Source of the DNA: Bog-950 sp964631835
Lineage (GTDB): Bacteria; Bacteroidota; Bacteroidia; Chitinophagales; LD1
Direction of reading: 5' to 3'
Length of the DNA: 64,000 nucleotides
Assembly (NCBI GenBank): GCA_964631835.1
Contig: CAZWAD010000008.1
Location: 62,001 to 126,000, forward strand
Position 1 is the first letter of the stretch. Each line of letters starts with the position of its first letter. This document shows, one piece after another, positions 23,957-32,743 of the stretch. The position numbers and the translations under genes are program-made. The notes beneath the pieces are model-generated. The model worked only from the letters and a program-made list of their open reading frames with translations. It did not search any database and was not told the DNA's origin.

Positions 23957-25672
23957 TTAAATTTCCCAGGCAAGTAACCTCTTAACTTCCGCTACTGACA
24001 AGGGTTTCACCGGTTCAGTGCCTTTTGGAAGATAGCTGTCTTTCAGGAATTTCAGTGCCGGTAAAATCCACTGTTTGCTCTCATCATTCATGGCGTCAAC
24101 CAGAAGCGACACCTGGTAGAGTGTGGTTAACTTTTCAAAGAAAATCTTTGCTGAAGCCTCCATTTCATCCTGTTCCAAGCTCCGGAGGCTCTCCGAAAAG
24201 CGGATAAGTACATTTAATTCATCCTTCAAAAAACTTCCGTACTCTTTATTTTTTGCAGTGCTGTTTAAAATTTCTTCACACATTACCGCAAAGCCATTTG
24301 ATTTTTGAAGTGCACGCAACATATCGAGAATAATTACATTACCCGAGCCTTCCCAAATAGGGAGTACCATCGAATCGCGCATCAGCTTCGGCATTACCAT
24401 ATCTTCAATATAACCGAGCCCGCCCATCAGCTCCATGCTTTCACGTACCATGTAAACTCCGGTTTCTGCCGACCATTTTTTTGCCATAGGGTTTATCAGC
24501 CGGAAGAGTTGTGCCTCGCGTTCATCACCATTATCGGCTAAATCAAGCGATTTGATAGCGCGCCACACCAAATAAAAATTAGCCACATTCAATGAGCCGA
24601 GTTCAGTCAGCTTGGTGCGGATGAGCGCATGTTTCAGCGCATTTTTGCCAAAGGAATTCCGGTGTAATAAAAACTGATAGGCTTCAATAAGTGCCCTTCG
24701 CGAACCTGACAGCGCACCCACCGAATTATACAGTCGCGATAGATTTATCATTTCAATCATCACTTTAAAACCTTCATATTCGTTGCCCACCAAAGTGCCG
24801 TGAGTGTTGGTAAGGAGGCATTCCGCACTTGCCATGGAGCGCACCCCGAGTTTATCTTTCAAGCGGATGATATCAATAGGATTTTTTTCACCGGTGGCGG
24901 TTCGCTTTTCAATCATGAAGATGGAAAGCCCCTTCGTGCCTTTAATAGATTCATCGGTGCGCGCCAGCGCAAAAATCAGCTCGGCATTGGCATTGCTGCA
25001 GAACCATTTTTCACCATTCAGCAAAAATGTTTTGCCTTCATAATGTGATGCTGTAGTAATGTTGGCACCTACATCCGAGCCGCCCGTTTTTTCGGTAAGA
25101 TACATAGCGCCCGTATAAAGTTCATCGGCATTACTCGTATATATATGGGGCAGCAACCGGGCTTTATCTTCTTCATCGCAAAACAAATCTATAAGCCTCG
25201 CCACTCCATCGGTCATGCACAGCGGGCAAAACAAGCCGCATTCGCTCATGGCAAAAAGATAACTGGCTGCAAAACCCAGCCGGTGCTTTTCGGTTTTAAA
25301 CTTTCCGGCATTGGAGGGTTCCCATTTAATGCTGAACATACCGCTCTTCACCGCAATTTCGGTAAGCGTTTTATAAGCCGGGTGAAAGCGTATGTCATTT
25401 ACTGTTTCGCCCAGAGGATTCCGTTTTACCAGTACCGGTCCGTTTTTATCAGCCAGCAGCGAAAGCTCGTTCATCCTTCCTGCCGCTTCCTTGCCGGTGT
25501 ACTCCAGGTTCGGAGTTACGGCTTTTAAACCTTTTGCCGAAATATCTGAAGCAAGGTAATGGCGGAAAATACGGTCGCTGTGGTAAAAATTAGTGCTCGG
25601 CTTGAAATTTTCATCCAGCACCCGGTTCTTCTCTTTCGGGTAGCGCGATACAGAGGTTGTTTCGGTTTCCAT
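23957..25672 (-). CDS. Acyl-CoA dehydrogenase, AidB-like
   Basis: A 571-residue flavoprotein of the acyl-CoA dehydrogenase superfamily, longer than the usual 380-400 residues. The FAD/substrate segment LTEKTGGSDVGANITTA lies mid-protein, followed by GEKWFCSNANAELIFALART. The C-terminal helical domain carries RESMELMGGLGYIEDMVMPK and PIWEGSGNVIILDMLRAL; the WEGSGNV form is typical of AidB-type proteins, where it replaces the usual WEGTTEI. AidB is induced by alkylation stress in E. coli and binds DNA, but its substrate is unresolved; similar Bacteroidota enzymes are often annotated as acyl-CoA dehydrogenases. It is monocistronic apart from a doubtful 53-codon ORF just upstream. Confidence 0.85.
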   Translation of the reverse strand: METETTSVSRYPKEKNRVLDENFKPSTNFYHSDRIFRHYLASDISAKGLKAVTPNLEYTGKEAAGRMNELSLLADKNGPVLVKRNPLGETVNDIRFHPAYKTLTEIAVKSGMFSIKWEPSNAGKFKTEKHRLGFAASYLFAMSECGLFCPLCMTDGVARLIDLFCDEEDKARLLPHIYTSNADELYTGAMYLTEKTGGSDVGANITTASHYEGKTFLLNGEKWFCSNANAELIFALARTDESIKGTKGLSIFMIEKRTATGEKNPIDIIRLKDKLGVRSMASAECLLTNTHGTLVGNEYEGFKVMIEMINLSRLYNSVGALSGSRRALIEAYQFLLHRNSFGKNALKHALIRTKLTELGSLNVANFYLVWRAIKSLDLADNGDEREAQLFRLINPMAKKWSAETGVYMVRESMELMGGLGYIEDMVMPKLMRDSMVLPIWEGSGNVIILDMLRALQKSNGFAVMCEEILNSTAKNKEYGSFLKDELNVLIRFSESLRSLEQDEMEASAKIFFEKLTTLYQVSLLVDAMNDESKQWILPALKFLKDSYLPKGTEPVKPLSVAEVKRLLAWEI

Positions 25673-25692
25673 AATTGGTAATAAAATTATTA

Positions 25693-25854
25693 TCAGGCTA
25701 AGATAAGTTTTTCGCTGTGTACAAAAGGTATGTTTTTCTGAACCTGTTTATTGAACGAAACACTTAAAGGCTGGTTTAGCATGCCGGTTTTATTTAATTC
25801 TCCGTTGCAAATGCTGTACAACGCACCCAGCCCCTCTGCATAACTAAGAGGCAT
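25693..25854 (-). CDS. Possible small ORF (53 aa) upstream of the acyl-CoA dehydrogenase
   Basis: An ATG at 25854 opens 53 codons ending in TGA at 25693-25695, 20 bp before the acyl-CoA dehydrogenase start and on the same strand. The product begins MPLSYAEGLGALYSICNGEL and ends EKLILA; its composition is protein-like, with no signal peptide or membrane helix. A stop codon lies eleven codons upstream in the frame. I do not recognise it. It could be a leader peptide, the tail of a decayed gene, or chance. Confidence 0.25.
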   Translation of the reverse strand: MPLSYAEGLGALYSICNGELNKTGMLNQPLSVSFNKQVQKNIPFVHSEKLILA

Positions 25855-25927
25855 ACTATTACATATACCGGGAGAAACGGGCTTTACTTTTGAGTAAAAT
25901 ATTTTTTCACCTTAAAACCAAATTATC

Positions 25928-26335
25928 ATGAAAACGAAAGTATTAGTAGGCGCAATTTCGGGCAGTGTAATATCTTTTCTGCTCGGCTGGGTTATTTTCG
26001 GAATGGTTATGATGAATGTTTACAAAAACGGCATGACCCACTACGAGGGGTTGATGATTGACCCGCCAAACCTTATAGGCATATTCCTGGGCGGACTGGC
26101 ATGGAGCACTCTGCTGGCTGTGCTGTTCGACAAACTTGAGGTGGGCAACCTTACCCGCGGTGCTATCTGGGGCGGAATAATCTTTTTCCTGGTTATGCTG
26201 GGCATGGATATATTCTTTTACGCTTCCATGAACCTGTACCAACCCATGACTTTGGCGGCAGATGTTATTGCCAATACCGTTCACGGCACTCTTGTCGGGG
26301 CTTCGGTGGGCTTTATCATGGGAAAGATGTCGTAA
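25928..26335 (+). CDS. Conserved four-helix membrane protein, function unknown
   Basis: A 135-residue protein with four predicted membrane helices, near residues 4-26, 44-66, 77-96 and 108-130. Gly residues are spread through the helices (SGSVISFLLGWVIFG, GTLVGASVGFIMGK). It resembles the small uncharacterised membrane proteins of Bacteroidota (DUF1761-like in layout), but I cannot name the family. The ATG at 25928 starts directly with a helix and no signal peptide. It is a single gene, with the repeat-like region 26340-26700 downstream and the divergent acyl-CoA dehydrogenase upstream. No functional inference is offered. Confidence 0.6.
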   Translation: MKTKVLVGAISGSVISFLLGWVIFGMVMMNVYKNGMTHYEGLMIDPPNLIGIFLGGLAWSTLLAVLFDKLEVGNLTRGAIWGGIIFFLVMLGMDIFFYASMNLYQPMTLAADVIANTVHGTLVGASVGFIMGKMS

Positions 26336-26713
26336 GTATTTATCAGGAATTGGGCAATCGGACTTCCGCATCGCCTTAAAAAGGCATACGGAGGCGGTGC
26401 GTTGTCTGGCAACGTAGTTTGCTGCCATCCGGTGGCGGTGCCGGTACTTCCAGCGCTTTCTTTTGCCACCAGGTGACGTTTCCATTTCTGGCAACGTTAT
26501 CAAATGTCACCCGGAGGTGGTGCCTTTACTCGCACCGCCATTAAGTGCCCCCCGGAAGCGTTACCCAAGCTGGCAACGCTATTACGCGCCATTTGCTGTC
26601 GGTGCTTCTTCCTCCAATGGCTTCGGGAAAATTTTAAAGTCGTCAAACGAGCGGGAAACGATGTAGGAATAAATTCAGAGCACTTTGCGAACCCGCAACA
26701 GGTTCTGCGGAGG
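26336..26713. other. Intergenic region with imperfect short repeats and inverted repeats
   Basis: No gene is supported here, although several overlapping frames stay open because the region is GC-rich. Variants of CTGGCAACG recur at about 26406, 26489 and 26571. Short inverted pairs appear: GGTGAC (26473-26478) with GTCACC, GGTGG (26431-26435) with CCACC (26466-26470), and GGTGC with GCACC near 26518-26536. Spacing between related blocks is about 18-24 bp, roughly the 21 bp seen in the arrays at 1196 and 37547, but it is not strict. Confidence 0.4.
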
Positions 26714-27082
26714 CTACCATTTAAAGTTCTGAAGGTCTTCCGCCCGCGCAAAAACCTCACCGCCATACACCCATCCGTCTATCTTTCCGATAATGATAGC
26801 GCGCAGGTAAGGGAAGCACCGCTTATTTTTTCCAAGGCACCATTTAACTACCCTGCGTAATTCAGTGTGTATAACAGCTGTGCCGCCCCCTTTACTTTTC
26901 CAGGCTTTATGGACTTTTGCCCGGGGCGGACTGCTGGTTGTGTTAATAGCGTAGTACCCGTCAATTTTTACTGCATGTACGTATCCTTTTCTTACCCGGT
27001 TTAAAACGGCTCTGCGTTCTTTGCCGCAAAGCGCGGCATATTCTTCGAGCGAAACATAATTTTCCATAACATGTATTGCCAT
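26714..27082 (-). CDS. Small HTH-like (excisionase/MerR-type) protein, unrecognised
   Basis: A 122-residue basic protein. Residues about 6-48 (ENYVSLEEYAALCGKERRAV, then a wing-like VHAVKIDGYYAIN) look like the winged helix of excisionase or MerR-type DNA-binding domains. The second half (about 70-122) is basic and has a related phrase, IIIGKIDGWVYGGEVF, as if the KIDG-containing hairpin were duplicated. The start may be the ATG at 27082 or the MENYVSL codon five residues later. No integrase or mobile element lies nearby, so an excisionase role is not supported by context. I do not recognise the family. Confidence 0.45.
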   Translation of the reverse strand: MAIHVMENYVSLEEYAALCGKERRAVLNRVRKGYVHAVKIDGYYAINTTSSPPRAKVHKAWKSKGGGTAVIHTELRRVVKWCLGKNKRCFPYLRAIIIGKIDGWVYGGEVFARAEDLQNFKW

Positions 27083-27265
27083 AAAAGAAGTGATTTACAA
27101 GATATAACAGCAAACAGCTAATCATATTATATGATCATAAGAATTTTTTAAGAGGAATTGTATCATGGCAATTCTAGGTCAACAAAAAAAGAATTGTAAT
27201 TAAAACGAAAATATTCTGCCTGATGTGAATTAAATTGATATACTTTGTAACTAATAAGCTACGTG

Positions 27266-27616
27266 ATGAAAGCAGAAGTGAAGGAGGCATTGCTTGTTAT
27301 ATATTTAGATGAGAATATGCTCGGATATTCGGACGTTGACCAAACCATGGAATGGCTGAAAGGATATTTCAGAACCGGTATAAAAGAAGTGGTCATTAAC
27401 ATGGGAGGCGTTAAGTTTTTGAACAGTGCGGGGTTGAGCAAACTGATACAATGGGTAAAAAAATATAAGATTGCAGGAGGCAAAATGGCTTTCTGCAGCG
27501 TTTCGGAGCATACTAAAAAACTTCTGCAACTGACTAAGCTCGAAGATATATTTACCATTCTGCCTGATGAAGATTCGGCAATAGCGCACCTGAAAAATTT
27601 AAGGAGTAAGGGATAA
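27266..27616 (+). CDS. STAS-domain protein (anti-sigma factor antagonist-like)
   Basis: A 116-residue single STAS domain, the fold of SpoIIAA/RsbV anti-sigma antagonists, which are controlled by phosphorylation of one Ser or Thr. The key loop reads VKFLNSAGLSKLIQWVKKY; the Ser in NSAG sits where SpoIIAA has its phosphorylated Ser in DSSG, so the switch residue is kept although the leading Asp is Asn. I chose ATG 27266 rather than the GTG one codon earlier. No RsbW-like kinase or PP2C phosphatase is adjacent, so its partners lie elsewhere. A strong terminator follows. Confidence 0.8.
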   Translation: MKAEVKEALLVIYLDENMLGYSDVDQTMEWLKGYFRTGIKEVVINMGGVKFLNSAGLSKLIQWVKKYKIAGGKMAFCSVSEHTKKLLQLTKLEDIFTILPDEDSAIAHLKNLRSKG

Positions 27617-27639
27617 AGGGAATTCCGTTTTTTTTCATA

Positions 27640-27671
27640 AAAAAAACCCACGTATATCGTGGGTTTTTTAT
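27640..27671. terminator. Bidirectional rho-independent terminator
   Basis: Stem AAAAACCCACG / CGTGGGTTTTT around a TATAT loop, flanked by A and T runs, lies between the convergent STAS gene and the T9SS-protein gene and can serve both. Confidence 0.85.
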
Positions 27672-27699
27672 TCCGTTGTGGAGAGTTTGAACAGTTATT

Positions 27700-29523
27700 T
27701 CATTTGTTCACCGCCATTCTCACCACTTTATTTTCTGATTTGTTTCGCACAGTTACAAAGTAAATTCCGTTGGCAAAGTGAGAAGTGTTGATTGAAATGG
27801 TATTTGATACGCCAGCTAACTCCTTATTTAAAACCACGATTTCCTTTCCCGTTATATCTGTTACGGTAATTGTTGCTTCGGTAATTTCTGCTACGGAAAT
27901 TTGAAGATTGGCCAATCCTTTGTTCGGATTCGGAGTTAAGCTGATTCCGCGAAGTGTTGAAATTGAGTTGATTCCTGTAGGTGTAACTGTTACGCTTTGT
28001 GTTTTAGTACAGCCTCTTGCAGTAGTAACAGTTACTGTATAAGTTCCAGCGGCAGAAACTGTAACAGATGGAGAATTTCCACCGGTTGACCAGTTGTAAA
28101 TTGCTCCCGCAATATTATCGGCTGTAAGAGTTAAAGAAGGAAGCGAACCGGATTGTGAAATATTCACAGCAGGAGAGTAGTTAACAGGTCCTGCGGTATA
28201 ATCTTCGTCCTGAGGAGTAAACTCAGCCCAACATGTAGCCCAGTTATTGTTATGGTCAAAAGCTCCGCGGTAATTGGTGCTGGTTAGTCCCGCAAGTTTC
28301 TGATTGCTGAAAGATGCTCCGCTTAAAGCGGGTGAACCGGTTTGAGGAGTAAAGTTGAACAGGTCAGGATTTCCATAAGGATAAACCAACTGAACGGTAT
28401 CGTTTGCATTGCCGCTGAAGATAGTATTAGTAGGCTGGTTTAATAAATACAGGCTGTCAAACACAGCTTCGTAATATTGCTCCTTGCATCCGGCAATAAT
28501 GTTGTTTTTGAATTCTAGAGTATCGGCAGCGGCTTTTGTTTGAGCGGCTGTGCCTTCAATTCTCAAGCCGCGCTTGTAACCGATAAATACAGAGTTGAAT
28601 ACATTCAAACCTGTATTTCTTCTCAAACGAAGTGCCCATCCGTACTTGGGGTCAATAGAGGAGGCAGTTGTTTGGGCAGGTCCTACTACTGTAATGTTAC
28701 TGAAAACTCCTCTTGTATAAGGAAAGTTGTAAGTGCCGTTGGCATCATTATCCGACTCGAAGGCGTTTGAAATATCGCCCTGATCGGCAATGGTATCAGC
28801 CCGAATTACAAGCCCGAACTGAACCTGACCACTGAAACCATTATCGGTATCGAAATCGTCATCGCGGCTGCCAAAGGAAATAAGATGAGTAGCATTTACA
28901 GTGCCCCCGAACCATTCGAATCCGTCATCCTGACCGTAGGTAACCATAACATGGTCAATTTTTGTTTTGTTTCCAACACCGCCCATAGTCAAACTGTTAA
29001 GTTCACTGTTGCTGCCACATACATAACCGGCATATTCAATGCGCACATAACTCAAAACTCCCGAGCTGTCATCCGCAAAGCTTCCGCCAAAATCATAATC
29101 AGTCGTTGTGCCGCATTCAATTCTTCCCTGAATAGGATTTCCCCCACCGTCTTTAAAGTTTACAGGTGCAAGCCCGCAGATAGCAAGCCCTGCCCAATCG
29201 CCTCTGCTGCGCAAACCGGCAGGCTGATTAGATGTGAAAACAATCGGTTGCTCCGGTGTTCCCTGTGCTATAATTTTTGCACCGGTGGCAACAACTAAGC
29301 GGCTCAATGTTGCTTTGTCACCCCGAACAATAGTTCCCGACTCGATGGTAAGTGTGGCACCGTTCTTTACAATAATATCTCCGTAAAGGATATAGTTGTT
29401 GGTATTTACCCAGATAGTATGAGTAGTAATGTCGCTGGACACGGTAATGTTTGATGCGTTAACATTCATTGCAGCCAGAAGCACAGTAAGTGCAAGTAGC
29501 TTTTGTAGAAAATTTTGTTTCAT
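27700..29523 (-). CDS. Secreted beta-helix protein with T9SS C-terminal sorting domain
   Basis: A 607-residue secreted protein. A signal peptide (LLALTVLLAAMNVNA) is followed by a repetitive beta-rich region (about 25-400) with right-handed beta-helix character: ILYGDIIVKNGATLTIESGT, then LSYVRIEYAGYV and GWALRLRRNTGLNVFNSVFI. An Ig/PKD-like segment (about 445-515, GAIYNWSTGGNSPSVTVSAA) follows, then a type A T9SS sorting domain (about 530-607) with LTPNPNKG, ANGIYFVTVR and a final VVRMAVNK. It should be exported by the type IX system and anchored at the surface or released. It lies just downstream of the TonB receptor on the same strand, and has its own Pho-box-like promoter in the gap. A role in catching or processing a phosphorus-containing ligand is inferred from context only. 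Confidence 0.8.
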   Translation of the reverse strand: MKQNFLQKLLALTVLLAAMNVNASNITVSSDITTHTIWVNTNNYILYGDIIVKNGATLTIESGTIVRGDKATLSRLVVATGAKIIAQGTPEQPIVFTSNQPAGLRSRGDWAGLAICGLAPVNFKDGGGNPIQGRIECGTTTDYDFGGSFADDSSGVLSYVRIEYAGYVCGSNSELNSLTMGGVGNKTKIDHVMVTYGQDDGFEWFGGTVNATHLISFGSRDDDFDTDNGFSGQVQFGLVIRADTIADQGDISNAFESDNDANGTYNFPYTRGVFSNITVVGPAQTTASSIDPKYGWALRLRRNTGLNVFNSVFIGYKRGLRIEGTAAQTKAAADTLEFKNNIIAGCKEQYYEAVFDSLYLLNQPTNTIFSGNANDTVQLVYPYGNPDLFNFTPQTGSPALSGASFSNQKLAGLTSTNYRGAFDHNNNWATCWAEFTPQDEDYTAGPVNYSPAVNISQSGSLPSLTLTADNIAGAIYNWSTGGNSPSVTVSAAGTYTVTVTTARGCTKTQSVTVTPTGINSISTLRGISLTPNPNKGLANLQISVAEITEATITVTDITGKEIVVLNKELAGVSNTISINTSHFANGIYFVTVRNKSENKVVRMAVNK

Positions 29524-29546
29524 GTGTTTTGTTTTTTTTGTTGGTG

Positions 29547-29592
29547 CAAAAGTGAGGGTATCATTTAACCGGTGAGTTGTGTTAAGGTTAAA
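29547..29592 (-). promoter_or_regulatory. Pho-box-like promoter of the T9SS-protein gene
   Basis: Read on the minus strand: TTTAACCT (29592-29585), a poor middle unit, then GGTTAAAT (29570-29563) on an 11-bp grid, followed 16 bp after the start of GGTTAAAT by CACTTTTG (29554-29547), one mismatch from TAnnTTTG. It is the weakest of five similar promoters in the locus. Confidence 0.5.
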
Positions 29593-29637
29593 TAATTGTG
29601 GTGTGATGCTGTTTAACGGATTCTTCAGAACCCCTCT

Positions 29638-32577
29638 CTAAAAACTAAATGAAATTTGCAAGGAATAAGTGCGGTAGTTCTTCTGGCTCAGAACAACGGT
29701 ATCTTTACTTTTGTTGTATTCACGATTCTTGCCGGCTTCTGCATTTTGATAAAAAATAGTTTTGGCGGCAATTAAATCGCTTATGGTCAGGCGCACCGTG
29801 CCCCTGTCTTTCCAGAACTTTTGGCTGATTTGCAAATCGAGAAGCGGGCGCCAGTGTTCATACCATGCCGGGTTGCCTACTTCACCGGTAGCATATAAAC
29901 GCAGACCCACCTGGTTATAAAGCAACGAAGCACCGGTTCCGGATTTAGGATGAACGTAATTTAATCCGAGGTTGATGATGTAAGGGCTTTGTCCCTGCAT
30001 GGGGCGCACCTGCTCATCGCTGCTGTTGTTTTTTACATTGCGTAAATCCACGCGGCTGTAGATGTATGACAGGTTTGCCACAAACACTAAATCTTCTAGC
30101 TTGGGGGATGCAAAACCAAAGTTTTTACGAACCTCAATCTCAGCCCCAACAAGGAAAGCCCTTTCCGAATTATTGTAAAGAAACTGCGGAACACCGCCTG
30201 CCGCCATGGAAGTAAGTTCTATCGTGTTGGTAAAGTGCTTATAGAAGACGCTGGCATTTATGCTTTGCCCCCTGCCCAAAAACCACTCATAGCGCAAATC
30301 GGCATTGTGAATAAAGGTTTGAAAAAGATTTACGTTGCCGGTAAGATTTACATCGCGCAGAAAATCGTAATAAACAAAAGGTGACACTTCGCGGAACTCC
30401 GGACGGCTCATGCTTTGGCTGTATGAAGCGCGCAGGTTCATGGTTTCGTTCAGCTTGTAAATAAAATTTACCGAGGGAAGCAAAGGGAAAACTGTCGTAA
30501 CCTTACCGGTAGAGTCATACTTATACGCCCCGCTGAAATATTCTTTTATGTAGGTGCTGTCGGTCAGTTTGGTCTTAATGATTGGCGGCTCTGGATCCTG
30601 TGGAATCACTTCAAAATCAATACCGGTAGGCGAGGTGAGCGCTTGATTAAAATGCTCGAAACGGAACCCCCACACCATTTTAAAGCGCTCAGTGAAATTG
30701 TTTTCAAGCATAGCATACGCTGCATGAAGCTGCGACCTGGCTGTGTACATATCCGAAGGGAAAGCTACCTGGTTTAAGGTGAGTTTCCCGTTATCGAAAT
30801 TCTGTTGGCTGAGAATGTTATCCACGTTTGGGTCTTGCAATATCGAGTCGCTGCTCCAGCCGCGGTAATCGTAAAAGAGATTACGCGCTTCAAAATTACG
30901 TTCTTTGTTCTGATAGGAATACCCAACAGTCAGTGCCTGTTTGTTTTTAAGCACTTCAAACGGAGCGGTTAAATCGGCACCGGCATTATAAACGCGCTCG
31001 GTAAGTTGGCTGTTAAACATGGCGCTCAGTTTAGGGTCGCTTCCTCCGTTTTGAACCTGGTACAAGAACGGGTCGGTGGAAGTGTTTGGACCGAGTGGTT
31101 CTTCGCTACTGTAAAAACGCTCGTAGCTGTAACGCATGGTCTTCGGCTGGTCGCGGTTAATGAGTGCTATACCACCATTCCAGCGGAGCTTGATTTGCCG
31201 CTCACCTAAAATATGCTCACCGCTTAAATTAGAATTTAGCACTCGTGAGCTGATAAATTCCAAACTGGCTCTGCGCTGTTCGGTTGAACTGAAAATGCTG
31301 ATACCATCACGCAGGTATGTAGTGTTATCGCTGTTAACAGTGTATATATTTTTCCACGTAAGCTTATGATTGTTTTTAATAACCAAACCGAGATTAGCAA
31401 GCAAAGCGGCAGTAACGGAATTGTTGTATCGCTCATCGGTATAATCGTAATAGACTTCACCGGTGGCATCGTATCGGCTACGGGTTCCGGGAGTAAAACT
31501 CAGATTGTTGGAGTAGGAGAGAGCAAACACTCCCCCCGCCCGGATATCTTTATTACCCAGTGCAAACCCTCCGCTGAGCTGCAAGCTCTGGCTGGGGTAA
31601 GCAATCTTCCTTTCGCGAATCTTCCAGCTGGTATTGTTGATTTGGCTTCCGAGTTTTACTAATGTATCGCTTTTGTTGAGCAGCTTTAAATCATTCAGTT
31701 CAACAATTCCGGGAAAGCTATTCGGCAATGGACGAACTTTTTTATCAAACCCCAGGAAATCGGTTTTACTCCCTTCGTAAGTTTTAAAATGTTTAAAAAC
31801 AGTTCCCTCGTGAAAATTGATACCGTATGAGACGTTGAAGAAATTTTTCTCCGGAATATCGCGTGTGTTCAGTTGAATCAATCCGCCTGCCCATTCGCTC
31901 GGCAGGTTAGGTTGACCGGTTTTCATAATAATAATGTTGTCGAGAATATTTGATGGAAAAACATCGAAGGCGAAAGCTTTTCTATCTGGCTCGGTGCTTG
32001 GTAAAACAGTATTGTTGAGCATGGCCATGTTGTACCTGTCGGCTAAGCCGCGTATAATGGCAAACTTTCCGTCCTGAATGGTGGAACCGCTTACTCTTCG
32101 TATAACTTCTGAAGAACTTTTATCAGGCGAACGCTTTATTTCCTCAGCAGAAATGCCGCTTTGAATAACAGTACTGCTGCGCTGCATCATCACAATAGCG
32201 CTTTCGTTGTCGCGCTTGTTGCTGGTAGCTACAATATTTACTTCTTTAAGACTTGTTTCCAGTTCTGAAATCGTGAAATCAAGAGAAGTAACCCCGCTGG
32301 TTTTAACTTCCACATTTCCCTTTTGTGTTTCCTGATATCCGATGTAACTGACCTTTACCCGATGAATGCCCACCGGCACTTTGGCAATGGTAAAGTTTCC
32401 GTCCAAATCGGTAGAAGCGCCTAAGTTGGGGTTGCCATCAACTATTACCGTAGCACCAATCAGGGTTTCACCGCTTTTGCGGTCAACCACCTTGCCGGAT
32501 ATAGCTCCGGTTTGAGGAAAGGTTACTTTTGCAGCTAAAAGGAAGCAAAGGAGGAGGGTGGAAATCTTATAATACAT
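29638..32577 (-). CDS. TonB-dependent outer-membrane receptor (non-SusC type)
   Basis: A 979-residue receptor: signal peptide (LLLCFLLAAKVTFPQ), carboxypeptidase-like regulatory domain (about 25-105, GAISGKVVDRKSGETLIGAT), a plug domain (about 125-245; SGSTIQDGKFAIIRGLADRY, then LPSTEPDRKAFAFDVFPSN), and a barrel ending with the aromatic strand YSLQISFSF. The plug lacks the SusC signature. The carboxypeptidase-like domain with this plug is typical of Bacteroidota receptors that work with a secreted or surface partner rather than a SusD. The next gene downstream is the T9SS beta-helix protein. Its promoter carries four 11-bp-spaced octamers like those of the phosphate genes to its right, so I infer phosphate-starvation control and a phosphorus-containing ligand. 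The exact ligand is unknown. Confidence 0.9.
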   Translation of the reverse strand: MYYKISTLLLCFLLAAKVTFPQTGAISGKVVDRKSGETLIGATVIVDGNPNLGASTDLDGNFTIAKVPVGIHRVKVSYIGYQETQKGNVEVKTSGVTSLDFTISELETSLKEVNIVATSNKRDNESAIVMMQRSSTVIQSGISAEEIKRSPDKSSSEVIRRVSGSTIQDGKFAIIRGLADRYNMAMLNNTVLPSTEPDRKAFAFDVFPSNILDNIIIMKTGQPNLPSEWAGGLIQLNTRDIPEKNFFNVSYGINFHEGTVFKHFKTYEGSKTDFLGFDKKVRPLPNSFPGIVELNDLKLLNKSDTLVKLGSQINNTSWKIRERKIAYPSQSLQLSGGFALGNKDIRAGGVFALSYSNNLSFTPGTRSRYDATGEVYYDYTDERYNNSVTAALLANLGLVIKNNHKLTWKNIYTVNSDNTTYLRDGISIFSSTEQRRASLEFISSRVLNSNLSGEHILGERQIKLRWNGGIALINRDQPKTMRYSYERFYSSEEPLGPNTSTDPFLYQVQNGGSDPKLSAMFNSQLTERVYNAGADLTAPFEVLKNKQALTVGYSYQNKERNFEARNLFYDYRGWSSDSILQDPNVDNILSQQNFDNGKLTLNQVAFPSDMYTARSQLHAAYAMLENNFTERFKMVWGFRFEHFNQALTSPTGIDFEVIPQDPEPPIIKTKLTDSTYIKEYFSGAYKYDSTGKVTTVFPLLPSVNFIYKLNETMNLRASYSQSMSRPEFREVSPFVYYDFLRDVNLTGNVNLFQTFIHNADLRYEWFLGRGQSINASVFYKHFTNTIELTSMAAGGVPQFLYNNSERAFLVGAEIEVRKNFGFASPKLEDLVFVANLSYIYSRVDLRNVKNNSSDEQVRPMQGQSPYIINLGLNYVHPKSGTGASLLYNQVGLRLYATGEVGNPAWYEHWRPLLDLQISQKFWKDRGTVRLTISDLIAAKTIFYQNAEAGKNREYNKSKDTVVLSQKNYRTYSLQISFSF

Positions 32578-32612
32578 GGTCTTTCGTTTTGCGGCACAAA
32601 GCTACCGGCCAT

Positions 32613-32653
32613 ATACTATCAAATGTTGACGCTAATCTTACCTTTCTGTTAAG
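32613..32653 (-). promoter_or_regulatory. Pho-box-like promoter of the TonB receptor gene
   Basis: On the minus strand four octamers lie on an 11-bp grid: CTTAACAG (32653-32646), GGTAAGAT (32642-32635), CGTCAACA (32631-32624) and GATAGTAT (32620-32613), each separated by 3 bp. AACATTTG (32627-32620), one mismatch from the TAnnTTTG -7 element, begins 15 bp after the second unit. Confidence 0.6.
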
Positions 32654-32679
32654 CAAACTATTTGTTGTTAGTGCAAAAT

Positions 32680-32725
32680 TTTAATCGTTTGGTAATTTGC
32701 GCTTAACATTGGCTATCTACATTTG
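32680..32725 (+). promoter_or_regulatory. Pho-box-like promoter of the response-regulator gene
   Basis: Four octamers on an 11-bp grid: TTTAATCG (32680), GGTAATTT (32691), CTTAACAT (32702) and CTATCTAC (32713). A perfect TAnnTTTG element (TACATTTG, 32718-32725) starts 16 bp after CTTAACAT. The start codon used is ATG 32744. The arrangement predicts autoregulation by the encoded OmpR/PhoB-type regulator. Confidence 0.65.
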
Positions 32726-32743
32726 CAATTGCAAAGCGAGATT

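Noticed and set aside
26463..26860. Plus-strand ORFs of 67 and 118 codons
   Set aside because: They overlap each other and the opposite HTH-like gene, and have low-complexity Pro/Ala/Arg composition typical of GC-rich non-coding DNA.
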